Made by a program: the position numbers and the translations under genes. The notes below the pieces were generated by a model. It made no database searches and was not told the DNA's origin. It saw nothing but the letters and a program-made list of their open reading frames with translations. Source: Bacteroidales bacterium (GTDB lineage: Bacteria; Bacteroidota; Bacteroidia; Bacteroidales; UBA932). From it: DNA of 64,000 bases. Position 1 is the first letter of the stretch, and each line of letters begins with the position of its first letter. Of this stretch, positions 7,052-16,228 are shown piece after piece. Location: positions 1 to 64,000 of the forward strand of contig SUYM01000016.1 of the NCBI GenBank assembly GCA_015060455.1. The letters run 5' to 3'.

Positions 7052-7852
7052 ATGAACACAGACCGGCATATAGACATAATGGGCATCGTCAATATAACTG
7101 ACGATTCGTATTTCGCGCAGAGCAGGTGTGCCGGCATCGGGCAGGCCATGGAGCGGACAGGCAGGATGATTGACGAGGGTGCCACCATAATCGACATAGG
7201 AGCCTGCTCGACCCGTCCGGGATCCGTTTCCGTAAGCATGGAGGAGGAGTGGCGCCGTCTTGAAAATGTGCTTGTGCCTCTTAGGCAGGCATATCCAGAT
7301 GTCAGACTGTCCATAGACACCTTCCGCTCGGAAATAGTCAGCCGCTCCTATGACAGGATAGGGGAGTTCGTGGTCAATGACATATCGGCAGGAGAAGATG
7401 ATCCCCTGATGCTTCCTCTCGTCGGTCGCCTGGGGCTCAGATATGTGGCGATGCACAAAAGAGGAACGCCGCAGACCATGCAGTCTCTGACAGATTACGA
7501 TGATGTCACCGGATCTGTGCTGGCTTATTTCAATGAGTTTTCACAAAAGGCTGCCCAGAATGGAATCAAGGACTGGGTGCTTGACCCCGGTTTCGGCTTT
7601 GCCAAGACCATAAAGCAGAACTATCAACTTTTGAACGGACTGTCACGCCTTAAAGCCATAGGGAGTCCCATCCTTGTCGGAGTTTCGCGCAAGAGTATGA
7701 TATACAGGCTGCTGAACATCACTCCTGAGGAGTCCTTGCCTGCCACACAGGTTCTTCACATGAAGGCTCTCCAGCAGGGAGCGGACATCCTCCGCGTCCA
7801 TGATGTGGCAGAAACAGCCCGCACAATATCTCTCTACCGCCTCTTGAAATAA
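7052..7852 (+). CDS. folP: Dihydropteroate synthase
   Basis: A 266-aa cytosolic enzyme of folate synthesis that joins 6-hydroxymethyl-dihydropterin diphosphate with p-aminobenzoate. The family motifs appear in order: MGIVNITDDSYF, DIGACSTRPGS, LSIDTFRSE, VNDISAGEDDP, AMHKRGTPQTMQ, LDPGFGFAKTIKQNYQLL, VGVSRKSM and RVHDV. The first loop is normally TPDSF; here the proline is aspartate (TDDSY), a departure in the loop that closes over the substrates. Length is normal. It is followed by about 90 bp of A/T-rich spacer with the promoter of the next gene. Confidence 0.93.
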   Translation: MNTDRHIDIMGIVNITDDSYFAQSRCAGIGQAMERTGRMIDEGATIIDIGACSTRPGSVSVSMEEEWRRLENVLVPLRQAYPDVRLSIDTFRSEIVSRSYDRIGEFVVNDISAGEDDPLMLPLVGRLGLRYVAMHKRGTPQTMQSLTDYDDVTGSVLAYFNEFSQKAAQNGIKDWVLDPGFGFAKTIKQNYQLLNGLSRLKAIGSPILVGVSRKSMIYRLLNITPEESLPATQVLHMKALQQGADILRVHDVAETARTISLYRLLK

Positions 7853-7891
7853 GGTTCAGGCTTGCTCTTGTTAACATTTTGTTACATTTTC

Positions 7892-7923
7892 TTTGAAATT
7901 AAAAATATAATTTTTTACCTTTG
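7892..7923 (+). promoter_or_regulatory. Strong Bacteroidota promoter for the TlpA-like/DUF6029 genes
   Basis: A -33 box TTTG at 7892-7895 and a -7 box TACCTTTG at 7916-7923 are separated by 20 bases, a full consensus match. Transcription would begin near 7930, which excludes the TTG at 7921 as a start and supports the ATG at 7942. Confidence 0.85.
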
Positions 7924-7941
7924 TCGCTTATTCGTTTGACT

Positions 7942-8424
7942 ATGAGAACAGTTTTAATCGCAATATCACTCTTCATCTCGACACTTGCATTCGCGCAGGT
8001 GCCGTCCGTCAAGGTTGAAAACTCAAAGGGCGAATCCTTTGATACAAAGACTCTTGTAAATGCAGGCAAGCCGATGATAGTATCTTTCTGGTCAACTTCC
8101 TGCAAACCTTGTATCCGTGAACTTGATGCAATCTATGATGCGCTTCCTGACTGGAAGGAGAGTGCGGATTTTCAGGTGGTGGCTGTTTCGACTGACGACA
8201 GCCGCCTTCTTGCCAAGGCTCGTTCATTTGCAGAAGGCCGTGGCTGGGGAGAAGACTACCTCCTTCTTTTTGACAAGAACCAGGACTTCATGAGGGCCAT
8301 GAACGTGTCTCAGGTGCCTCACGTATTTGTTCTTGACGCAAAGGGCAAGATCGTATATTCTCACACATCCTACCTTCCTGGTAACGAGGTGGAACTTTTT
8401 GAGGCCATCAAGAAGTGCAGATAA
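7942..8424 (+). CDS. TlpA-like periplasmic thioredoxin (CKPC)
   Basis: A 160-aa secreted thioredoxin-fold protein, probably soluble. The signal peptide MRTVLIAISLFISTLAFA is followed directly by AQVPS. The TlpA/ResA-type active site is WSTSCKPC with Cys54 and Cys57, and the cis-proline segment is VSQVPHVFVLD. Such proteins reduce or exchange disulfides in exported proteins. It is short for the family, with essentially no N-terminal extension before the fold. The start is set by the promoter at 7892-7923. It is followed after 25 bp by the DUF6029 barrel gene and likely shares its transcript, which makes the barrel a candidate client. Confidence 0.9.
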   Translation: MRTVLIAISLFISTLAFAQVPSVKVENSKGESFDTKTLVNAGKPMIVSFWSTSCKPCIRELDAIYDALPDWKESADFQVVAVSTDDSRLLAKARSFAEGRGWGEDYLLLFDKNQDFMRAMNVSQVPHVFVLDAKGKIVYSHTSYLPGNEVELFEAIKKCR

Positions 8425-8449
8425 TCCCTCCCCACGAACTTGACTCCCT

Positions 8450-10108
8450 ATGAAAAGACTTTACACACTCATGCTATTGCTGTTTCCTATGCTGATTTCA
8501 GCACAGGAGAAGGATTGGGGACGTGTGTCTGCAAGTCTGGAATCTACGCATCATATATATGTTGATGATGTGAAGAATAATTTCTCACCGACAGAAGATT
8601 ATTCTCTGCGATATCTCGACGGAGGTATATATGCCAGCAACAATTATCTCAAGGTCGATTATTACAAGGGCAGGCTTTCTGCCGGCATGCAGTTGGAGGG
8701 CTATTTCCCTACAACAGTCGGCTATCCTCTGTCCGAGAGCATGCTGACCTTGAGCAATCTCTATGTGAACTGGGCTGACAGGGATTATAGCGTGACGGCA
8801 GGTACTTTCTACGAGCAACTCGGCAGCGGTCTTCTTTTCCGCAGTTGGGAAGACAGGGCCTTGGGTCTGAACAATGCCATATTGGGCGCCCGTGCCACTT
8901 ACGGTTATAAGGACATCGTTTCGGTAAGAGTATTCGGAGGTATGCCAAGGGTTGGAAAGGTGACGGCTGATGCCTATGCGTCAGACAAGATATTCTCCCT
9001 CGGTCTGAACAAGACCATTGTCGCTGCGGCGGATGCAGGCTTTTCATTGTCGGAGTGTTTAGGCTGGGACGGCTCAATACTTTCATTTGAGGGTTCCTTC
9101 CTTTACAGATATGAGCAGATGCCTGAGTATCATATGCTGGACGGGAACAATATCGGTTGGTCGGCACGTGTGAATTTTGACAAGGACGGATTCTATGTGA
9201 AGGGAGAGTATGTGGGAGCAGGCAAGAAACAGTCCCTGGATTTCGGTGTGATGGACGGTAATGCCCAGATCGTCGAACTGGGATATAACAGCAGGGGTCT
9301 TGGCGTTTCTGTGACAGGACGAAGATTATATTTCATGCAGCAGAGGGTGCTGGACGGAACAAATTTTCTGCCGACTGATGTGAATATGCTGTCATATGCC
9401 CCCGCCCTTTGCTCCCAGCACACATATATGCTCGCCAACATCACGCCATATACTCCTGATACAGAGGGAGAAGTGGGAGGACAGATAGATGCGTTCTATA
9501 ATTTCCGCAGAGGAACCAGGATAGGCGGAAAGAGGGGTATGAAGGTGCATGCCAATCTTGCCGCATATTTCTCGCTTGACAAACGTGGTGGCGGATTTGA
9601 AGGAAGCAAGTCGCGTCTCTGGGATTTCTGTCTTGATGTGGAGAAACAGTGGACCAGGAAGTTCAAGACCACTCTTCTGTACTCATTGCAGGACCAGAGC
9701 GGCAGCATGGAGGGACTTGTCCCTGTGGGAGACGGATGGGGAACGCAGAAGATACATATAGGCATGTCCCACACAGTTGTGGCGGACCTGCTGTACAAAT
9801 GGACAGACACCATCTCCACCCGCCTGGAACTTCAGTATCTTGCCACAAAGGATTACCAGAAGGACTGGATGGCGGCGTTGCTGGAGGTGAGTTTCGCACC
9901 GCATTGGAGCGTGTTTGCAAGTGATATGTACAACCACGGCAGCAGCAGGATGCATTATTACAATGCAGGACTGAGTTACTCATACAGATGGGTGCGTGTT
10001 GCCGCAGGTTATGGAAGATACAGGGCCGGCTACATATGCTCGGGAGGCGTCTGCCGACAGATTCCTGCCTACACCGGAGCGAACATCAGCCTGACCGCTT
10101 CGTTCTGA
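8450..10108 (+). CDS. DUF6029-type outer-membrane protein, paralogue 1
   Basis: A 552-aa exported protein with signal peptide cleaved after LISA. Its alternating aromatic/charged strands and C-terminal phenylalanine (SLTASF) are typical of an outer-membrane beta-barrel. I assign it to DUF6029 from memory of the pattern ASNNYLKVDYYKGRLSAGMQ. It is closely related along its length to the protein at 16229; shared segments include SGLLFRSWEDRALGLNN and QIDAFYNFRRGT. Both end with the motif YICSGGVCR, placing two cysteines 6 residues apart near the last strands. Function unknown. The TlpA-like gene just upstream suggests that this cysteine pair is redox-handled (inference). Confidence 0.75.
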   Translation: MKRLYTLMLLLFPMLISAQEKDWGRVSASLESTHHIYVDDVKNNFSPTEDYSLRYLDGGIYASNNYLKVDYYKGRLSAGMQLEGYFPTTVGYPLSESMLTLSNLYVNWADRDYSVTAGTFYEQLGSGLLFRSWEDRALGLNNAILGARATYGYKDIVSVRVFGGMPRVGKVTADAYASDKIFSLGLNKTIVAAADAGFSLSECLGWDGSILSFEGSFLYRYEQMPEYHMLDGNNIGWSARVNFDKDGFYVKGEYVGAGKKQSLDFGVMDGNAQIVELGYNSRGLGVSVTGRRLYFMQQRVLDGTNFLPTDVNMLSYAPALCSQHTYMLANITPYTPDTEGEVGGQIDAFYNFRRGTRIGGKRGMKVHANLAAYFSLDKRGGGFEGSKSRLWDFCLDVEKQWTRKFKTTLLYSLQDQSGSMEGLVPVGDGWGTQKIHIGMSHTVVADLLYKWTDTISTRLELQYLATKDYQKDWMAALLEVSFAPHWSVFASDMYNHGSSRMHYYNAGLSYSYRWVRVAAGYGRYRAGYICSGGVCRQIPAYTGANISLTASF

Positions 10109-10109
10109 C

Positions 10110-10237
10110 AGATGTCTCGACTTCGCTCGGCATGACAGGCAATGAGCGTGCTGTCCATTGTCATTCCGAGCGGAACGCAGTAATGAGCGTGCTGTCCATT
10201 GTCATTCCGAGCGGAACGAAGTGAAGTCGAGGAATCT
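10110..10237. repeat. Dispersed intergenic repeats, composite with tandem duplication
   Basis: An inverted copy (AGATGTCTCGACTTCGCTCG..., 10110-10137) faces two direct copies. The segment 10141-10177 (begins AATGAGCGTGCTG) is repeated exactly at 10182-10218, a 37-bp identity with period 41. Only the last copy (10200-10237) keeps the complete GAAGTCGAGGAATCT end. The interval up to 10321 is otherwise A/T-rich and shows no clear promoter. Confidence 0.85.
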
Positions 10238-10321
10238 GTAAGAAAGATAAATAACAACAGAAATGTAACAATAAAACTTTTAACTAACATAACATTAATT
10301 ATTAACTAAATCTATTTCATT

Positions 10322-12946
10322 ATGAAAAAGACATTCAGATCTATTCTTGCAGGAGCGCTCTCGCTTCTCGCAGTGTCTTGTTACGATGATTCCCTTGTTT
10401 TGGATGAAATCGATGACATCAAAGGTCGTCTGACTGCCATTGAGAACACTCTCAATGCTGAGGTTGGAGGTGTTAATGACCTCTTCAATCGTCTTGAAGC
10501 GTTGAACAAGTTTGTTACCGGCGACTCTGAAGTGAACCTCACAGAAATTGTCGCAAGTCTTGATGCTGCTGACGGACAGGCAGACGGCAAAATCGCTGAT
10601 GTTGCAGCGGCAATTGCAAAACTCAAGGAGGATGGCAATGACCTCGATGAAGGACTTCTTGGTGCAGTTGCAAAGATTGCAGTTGTAGATGTTGCAGAAG
10701 CAAACGGTAAAGTTGTGCTTACCCTTGCTGACAACACCACTGTTGAATTTGCAAAGTCTAACGAAAACCTTGTTACCATTGTAGAGGAAGGAGGAGCAAA
10801 GTATTGGGCAGTTGTAGGTGCTGACGGAACAGCAGTCTCTACCGGAGTGCTTGTTGGTACAAACATCAAGTTCAAGGTCGAAGACAATCGTCTTAAGTAT
10901 TCAGTTGACGGGGGTAATCAGTGGACTTTAACTGGAGCAGCAGTGGTGAACAGTACATACAATCTTCTTACTGATTTCTATCAGGGTGGAGAAATGGATA
11001 TGATGACATGGGAATATATTGCTGATGATTATTATACCCTCGTATTCGGTGGAGAAGAGTTCCATCTTCCTCTTTATAAGGTTGACGACTCTGTTGTAAC
11101 TATCAAGGCAGGAAAGACATATTTCACTTATGGACAGACCTTTACGGTTCCGGTTGTTGTAAAGAATATGACTTCGGCTTACCTTATGAACAAGCCTGAC
11201 GGCTGGAAGGCTAAGTTTGCGGATAACGTTCTTACTGTTATTGCACCTTCACAGGCGGCTGTTGAGTCGGGTGCTGCTGAAAGCGAGGGTGAAGTCCTTA
11301 TTCACTGCACTACTTCAGAAGGAAAATGCAAGATCGCAAGACTTGTTGTTTCCATGACTCCTGATTTCGTATTTACTGTTGCAGAAGATGGTTCTGTGCA
11401 TATAGTCAACCCTAAGGTGGTGACATCAACACATCCGATGACAGGAATGACCCTTACAGACTTCAATTCAGTATATATGGGTTTTGCTCCATTGGCTAAG
11501 TTTGAAGCAGATCCGCTTGCATATGTTTCTACAATCAGTGATAATTTTGACGACCTTAGTTGGCAGTTATCAGTTTTCAAGGAATCTACTTCAGAGTGGG
11601 ATGAGGATGCCGGGGAATCTATATATAAATTCGGTGGACAATATGATCCTGAAAATTATGTGGTTGACGTTGTAGATGCGACAGTAAATGATTTCTACAA
11701 ATTCATTACATATAAAGATATGCCTAAGGGAAGCAGTTATGTGTTCTGGGCATGTCCTGCCGGCGAGGATGGTAATCCAAGTGTCGATGAACTGATGTAT
11801 GTATATTACTCATTGCCTGTTGAGGCTGAGATTGCTGCCGTTGAAGATGGAGTGTCTGCATTTGATGTAGAAGTGACTGTAAATGTAGATGGCGCCGAGA
11901 CTTACTATGTCGGCATGATATCTGAGGATTATATGATGGATTTTATGACTGGGCAAGAGTTTGAAAGCATTGATGAGTATATGCTTTTTAATAACGGTCC
12001 TTTCGGATATTTTCAGTATATGATTCAGATGGGGTATCCAGAATATGGATTACAAGGAATGGGTACGCTTTTCGGTGGAGAAATGGGAGCAGAAATGCCT
12101 GCTACTCTCAAGGCTTCTGTACTTAATAATGGTCCACTTTCTCCAAATAAGAAGGTTTATATGTGGGTGTTCCCTATAATAGAGGGACTTGACTTTGCTT
12201 CTTATTCTTACGAGGAGAACCTTAAACCGTATATTTACGAGTTTAAAACAACACCTCTTCAGCCGGGTGGATCTGCAACAGTGGAATTAACGGCAGGAGA
12301 GTGTACATATAGCCAGATTGCTGTGAATATTACTCCATCTGCGGATGCGACTTTGGTTTACTATGAGTTCTTTGAAACGCTGGATGACGCAAATGCGGCA
12401 ACCGGAGACGATCTTATTGCTAACGGTACCGGTGCGACTCTTGATTATGGTCCGATCGTTGCGCGATACGATATTGAGGATGCTGGCTCAGGTACGCAGA
12501 TGATCTTGGCTGCAATTGCTGTTGATGCTGAGGGCAAATATGGCACGATTGAAATCGCGCCGTTTGCTGGTAAGGCTCTTGAGTACAGCACAACATTCAC
12601 TGCCACAATCGGCGAAATAGCAGAGCCAACATTGAATGGAAACTTCTGGACGTATGATTTCCCTGTTACTGTTTCAGGCGGTACAGCCGCTAAATATTAT
12701 GTAAAGTTCAGTACTACTCAGTACTCAGATGAGCAGATTAAGAAACTTCCGTTGACTTATGCTGCTGGTTTCTATGAAGTGGCGTCTTCTCCTAACGGTG
12801 TTAATGTTTTCCCAGAAGAGACAGATGCAACATTCTACCTTTACATTGTTGTGGAGTCTGAAAATGGAGAATTTGCACCAGTAGTAAGCAAGGAGGTTAC
12901 AGTTCCAGCAATGCCGGCTGCTGAGCCAACTGAACCTGCTGAATAA
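10322..12946 (+). CDS. Large modular surface lipoprotein (874 aa) with coiled-coil N-terminus
   Basis: Lipobox LAVSC (Cys20) followed by acidic YDDS, consistent with surface export. Residues about 25-100 are heptad-rich and probably coiled coil. They precede a segment (VVLTLADNTTVEF ... VTIVEEGGAKYWAV ... LKYSVDGGNQWTLTG) that I compare to the DUF4988/PL29-like N-terminal region seen in Bacteroidales lipoproteins; no lyase function is claimed. The remainder repeats beta-sandwich modules with signatures such as SYVFWACPAG, VYMWVFPIIEG and IAVDAEGKYG. The same modules occur in the proteins at 13092 and 23350. A terminator lies 45 bp downstream. Role unknown; probable ligand binding at the surface. 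Confidence 0.8.
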   Translation: MKKTFRSILAGALSLLAVSCYDDSLVLDEIDDIKGRLTAIENTLNAEVGGVNDLFNRLEALNKFVTGDSEVNLTEIVASLDAADGQADGKIADVAAAIAKLKEDGNDLDEGLLGAVAKIAVVDVAEANGKVVLTLADNTTVEFAKSNENLVTIVEEGGAKYWAVVGADGTAVSTGVLVGTNIKFKVEDNRLKYSVDGGNQWTLTGAAVVNSTYNLLTDFYQGGEMDMMTWEYIADDYYTLVFGGEEFHLPLYKVDDSVVTIKAGKTYFTYGQTFTVPVVVKNMTSAYLMNKPDGWKAKFADNVLTVIAPSQAAVESGAAESEGEVLIHCTTSEGKCKIARLVVSMTPDFVFTVAEDGSVHIVNPKVVTSTHPMTGMTLTDFNSVYMGFAPLAKFEADPLAYVSTISDNFDDLSWQLSVFKESTSEWDEDAGESIYKFGGQYDPENYVVDVVDATVNDFYKFITYKDMPKGSSYVFWACPAGEDGNPSVDELMYVYYSLPVEAEIAAVEDGVSAFDVEVTVNVDGAETYYVGMISEDYMMDFMTGQEFESIDEYMLFNNGPFGYFQYMIQMGYPEYGLQGMGTLFGGEMGAEMPATLKASVLNNGPLSPNKKVYMWVFPIIEGLDFASYSYEENLKPYIYEFKTTPLQPGGSATVELTAGECTYSQIAVNITPSADATLVYYEFFETLDDANAATGDDLIANGTGATLDYGPIVARYDIEDAGSGTQMILAAIAVDAEGKYGTIEIAPFAGKALEYSTTFTATIGEIAEPTLNGNFWTYDFPVTVSGGTAAKYYVKFSTTQYSDEQIKKLPLTYAAGFYEVASSPNGVNVFPEETDATFYLYIVVESENGEFAPVVSKEVTVPAMPAAEPTEPAE

Positions 12947-12990
12947 TGACATTCACATTCGGAAACTGTTCCGTCAGTTTCTGATTCCAC

Positions 12991-13021
12991 AAGCGGTCGG
13001 GGATTCCCCGGCCGCTTTTTT
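12991..13021 (+). terminator. Rho-independent terminator
   Basis: Stem arms AAGCGGTCGGGG and CCCCGGCCGCTT with a 3-base loop, followed by a run of T. It closes the transcript of 7942-12946 and separates it from the promoter at 13046. Confidence 0.93.
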
Positions 13022-13045
13022 ATGCAGATGTACATAAATTCAGGA

Positions 13046-13076
13046 TTTGAGATTAAGTAAAAAAATCATATCTTTG
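13046..13076 (+). promoter_or_regulatory. Bacteroidota promoter for the 13-32 kb gene cluster
   Basis: A -33 box TTTG at 13046-13049 and a -7 box TATCTTTG at 13069-13076, spaced 19 bases, a full consensus match. Transcription is expected near 13083. It is the only strong promoter seen before the next 14 kb of closely packed genes. Confidence 0.85.
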
Positions 13077-13091
13077 CAGATTTAACGGAAA

Positions 13092-16000
13092 ATGTATAAA
13101 CTAACTGATATGAAGACTTTATTTAATTCGATGTTCAGGTATCTCGCCATGGCGTTTATGGCGATTTTTCCGCTGATTGCGTGTACTCCGGAGGAGAAAC
13201 CGGACGGAGGTCAGGTCGATCCGGGCATGACCGAGGAGCAGATTGCCTACGCAGACTCTTTGGCAGATGCTCTTTACAAGCAGGCAAGGGTCATGCAACT
13301 TGTGCTGACAAATGACCAGGTGCTTGTGAGTTCATGTGCGCCAACCGAACAGGAGGGCGTCTATAAGGTGACTATGTCAACCGGAGCATCTTTCGAGGCT
13401 CATGCCTCAGACGTTCAGGACAGGACCATCCTGTTGTCATATCTCGTTGAAGATGATGTAAAGTATTGGGCAGCAGCGCTTAAGGATGCGGAGATGACTG
13501 CTTTCAAGGATGCAGATGGTGAAATGGTGGCATTGACCACAGGCCTTGACTTCAAGGTGTCTGACAAGGGTGTTGACTTGAAGGTGGCAGATGCGGAATA
13601 TCCTCTTGGCTACACGATGGAGGATGCAATCCAGGTGTTCAGGTATAACCTTCTTAAAGATGCTGCCGGTGTGGTGTATGCAATAGAGTTCGTCTTTGGT
13701 GATGAACTTTCAGAGGTCGTTTATGTTTCCGGTTACGAGGGAGTATATTTTTACCTTGCATCTGACCAGGATAAGTCAAGGATATCTGAAATATATGTTC
13801 CGTCTGCTGCGAATGCTACCGTTGCCGTGTATGCGTCAGAAGGACAGCAGTGGGAGGCTCAGGCTGCAGAAGGCTGGACTGCAACAGTACGTAAGGAGGG
13901 AGATGTTGCGCTTGTCGATATAGTTCCGTCTGCCGAGCAGGAGCCTGTGGCTGCGTCTGAAGGAGATGAAGAAGAGGTAACTGGACCGCAGTTGCAGATT
14001 GTATCGCCGGAAGGTGATTTCGTATTCGCTTCAATTACGCTTGTTACAGAGCCGTTCCGCACATTGGCGGTTTCCATGACAGATGTCATTATTACTCCTT
14101 CCACAGGAGTAGGAAAGTTTGCCTATGGTCTGTCACTTTATACTGATTTTGATGAGCAGGAGATTCTTTCCCATGCATCTGAAATTATTGCAGGCACCGC
14201 ACAACCGTCGGCAGGCGCTGCCGTTTCTGAGGTTGCAGTGGTGCAGCCGTTCGAGACAATTTTGGGCGGGCCTCTGGCTCCGGAGAGCAGATATGTCCTT
14301 TGGGCAGTAGCAGATGGCGTTCTTTTGCAACTTGAGGTCAGCGATATAGATGTGGATATCCAGGTGGAGGAAGTGTCTCTTCTTGATGCAGACGTAAATG
14401 TGTCTGTATCCGGAGTCAACCATATTTTTGCCGGTCTGGCCGAGGTGTCGGATGAAATGGTCCAGAATATTCTGTATCAGGTGAATAATCGTATTTCTGA
14501 CCCTGTACAGGTTGGAGAAAAATTTGAGTACAAGGGCACGGCTTCGGATTTCCCTGCCGTAAATGACGATAAGGCTTCTCTTCTACCTCAGACATCGTAT
14601 GCCGTGTGGGTTGTTCCTGTCGTGGATGGAGAATATGAATACTCGGAGAAAGATATCATATATACTGAGTTTACTACAAATTCTATAGTGGGCGGTGGCT
14701 CTCTTGAGTTGACTTGCTCCGAGGCAACAGCGACCACATCGACACTTTCGTTCGATCTGTCCTGCGAGGGCGCGGCCATGATATATTATGCCTTCCTGAA
14801 GGCGACAGGCGAGAAGGATGGTGAGCCGGTAAACAGGTATGCAGATCAGAATGTATCTGATGCAGCCAGGTTCGAGCAGATTATCTCGGAGGATACCGAT
14901 TATCGTGTCGGAGCGTATGGCGCTGTTGTAGGAAACCAGGTCAAGGCGATAGGTACAGACCTCAATGACGAGGCGGCAACAATGTATTGGCTGTTTGCCG
15001 TTGCAGTAGATGAAGACGGAAAATATGGAAAGGTGCATTGCGCATCAGCCAAGACTCTGGCTCTTGATTATGACAGGACTATATCTCTTACTGTCGAAGC
15101 CGTCGAGGTTGCCGCAACGATGGCTAGAATCAAGGTGACATCGCAGGGAGGAGACCTGTCTGATTATATCTATTGGGTGGGAAGTTCAATGGATCCGTTC
15201 TATCGCAATACCGCTTATTGTGGCAATTCAAAGAGCGGTGCTCAGAAATATATGGCAATGCATCCGGATGATGAAAACATTGCTGCATGTATGCGCAAAT
15301 ATGGTAGTCTTGCCGAAGATGGCACTCTTCTCGTTGATGGCCTGAATATGGAGACAACCTATGTGATGATGATTCTGGAAAAGGGTGATGTCTATTACTC
15401 CCCAATAGGATACAAACTGTTCCAGACTCTTTCGGTTGATCTCGGAGACATTGTCAAGGAAAATACGGATAAATGGACTGCCGCAAAGAACAGCATCAAG
15501 ATTGACTGGCATAAGGACACATTCGAGCAACCGCCTCATCTGATGGCGTATTATTCGTTCGATTTCACTTGTCCTACAGATATGACTGCTTTCATAATGT
15601 GTGCGGGTAAAGATTACTACCAGGATGCCAAGTTTACCAAGATCGAGCAGTTCATGATTGACATTGAGACTTATGCAAGCCGCAGAATGGATAAAGACCA
15701 CACTGTTTCTGATGAGAACGGACAATATATGACGGAGCCTGATTATTACAAGAATGGTGTCCATACCAAAGGTCAACTTATGAGTGTGAATGACTTTTAT
15801 GTCCATGGCTCTCCGCTCTTTTCCGCAGTGACTTACTTTGCGGCAGGAACTCATAAGGATGGGGATTGTGCAGGATGGGACAAGACGACATGTGCATATT
15901 ACGACCGTGCTGTGGAAATGATTGCATACTTCAATACGATAGAGCCGTATAGGCAGCGCGCTGCATCCTTTGGTCTTGAAGGTGATGAAGCCGAAACATG

Positions 16001-16223
16001 GGCTCAGGCATTGCTGGAAAAATATTCCCTGTACTATAAGAATGCCGTACCTCTCATATACATCAATGATGGTTCGCCATTGTTTATCACAAATCCAAGC
16101 GCCACAGGTGTGAATGAGGAAGGAGTTGTTGTCGATAGAGTATTCGTCATGCTCAGAGACCTCAATGGCAACTACTACGAGCCTATGACCTTTGAGGTGC
16201 CGAACTATTTTGAAGAAAAATAA
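13092..16223 (+). CDS. Very large modular surface lipoprotein (1043 aa)
   Basis: Lipobox LIAC (Cys31 from this start). The ATG at 13110 (MKTLFNSMF) would give a more usual signal length and is equally possible. A helical segment after the anchor (residues 45-70) leads into a region like that of the 874-aa neighbour (LLSYLVEDDVKYWAAAL, GLDFKVSDKGVDLKVAD). Beta modules follow with the recurring signatures RYVLWAVADG, SYAVWVVPVVDGEY and VAVDEDGKYG. A further C-terminal region beginning near LGDIVKENTDKW has no resemblance I recognise. First gene of a tight run (5-bp gap to the DUF6029 gene). Function unknown; likely an outer-surface binding protein. Confidence 0.8.
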   Translation: MYKLTDMKTLFNSMFRYLAMAFMAIFPLIACTPEEKPDGGQVDPGMTEEQIAYADSLADALYKQARVMQLVLTNDQVLVSSCAPTEQEGVYKVTMSTGASFEAHASDVQDRTILLSYLVEDDVKYWAAALKDAEMTAFKDADGEMVALTTGLDFKVSDKGVDLKVADAEYPLGYTMEDAIQVFRYNLLKDAAGVVYAIEFVFGDELSEVVYVSGYEGVYFYLASDQDKSRISEIYVPSAANATVAVYASEGQQWEAQAAEGWTATVRKEGDVALVDIVPSAEQEPVAASEGDEEEVTGPQLQIVSPEGDFVFASITLVTEPFRTLAVSMTDVIITPSTGVGKFAYGLSLYTDFDEQEILSHASEIIAGTAQPSAGAAVSEVAVVQPFETILGGPLAPESRYVLWAVADGVLLQLEVSDIDVDIQVEEVSLLDADVNVSVSGVNHIFAGLAEVSDEMVQNILYQVNNRISDPVQVGEKFEYKGTASDFPAVNDDKASLLPQTSYAVWVVPVVDGEYEYSEKDIIYTEFTTNSIVGGGSLELTCSEATATTSTLSFDLSCEGAAMIYYAFLKATGEKDGEPVNRYADQNVSDAARFEQIISEDTDYRVGAYGAVVGNQVKAIGTDLNDEAATMYWLFAVAVDEDGKYGKVHCASAKTLALDYDRTISLTVEAVEVAATMARIKVTSQGGDLSDYIYWVGSSMDPFYRNTAYCGNSKSGAQKYMAMHPDDENIAACMRKYGSLAEDGTLLVDGLNMETTYVMMILEKGDVYYSPIGYKLFQTLSVDLGDIVKENTDKWTAAKNSIKIDWHKDTFEQPPHLMAYYSFDFTCPTDMTAFIMCAGKDYYQDAKFTKIEQFMIDIETYASRRMDKDHTVSDENGQYMTEPDYYKNGVHTKGQLMSVNDFYVHGSPLFSAVTYFAAGTHKDGDCAGWDKTTCAYYDRAVEMIAYFNTIEPYRQRAASFGLEGDEAETWAQALLEKYSLYYKNAVPLIYINDGSPLFITNPSATGVNEEGVVVDRVFVMLRDLNGNYYEPMTFEVPNYFEEK

Positions 16224-16228
16224 TATCC

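Noticed and set aside
7921..7941. TTG start of the TlpA-like frame (seven extra residues)
   Set aside because: The TTG overlaps the -7 promoter box, so it would not be in the transcript; ATG at 7942 gives a normal signal peptide.
9663..9983. Overlapping minus-strand frames in the DUF6029 gene
   Set aside because: Shadow frames; the plus-strand product aligns along its length with its paralogue at 16229.
10322..12946. Polysaccharide lyase (PL29-like) activity for the coiled-coil lipoproteins
   Set aside because: Only the N-terminal helper-type region looks similar; no lyase catalytic domain or residues could be recognised.
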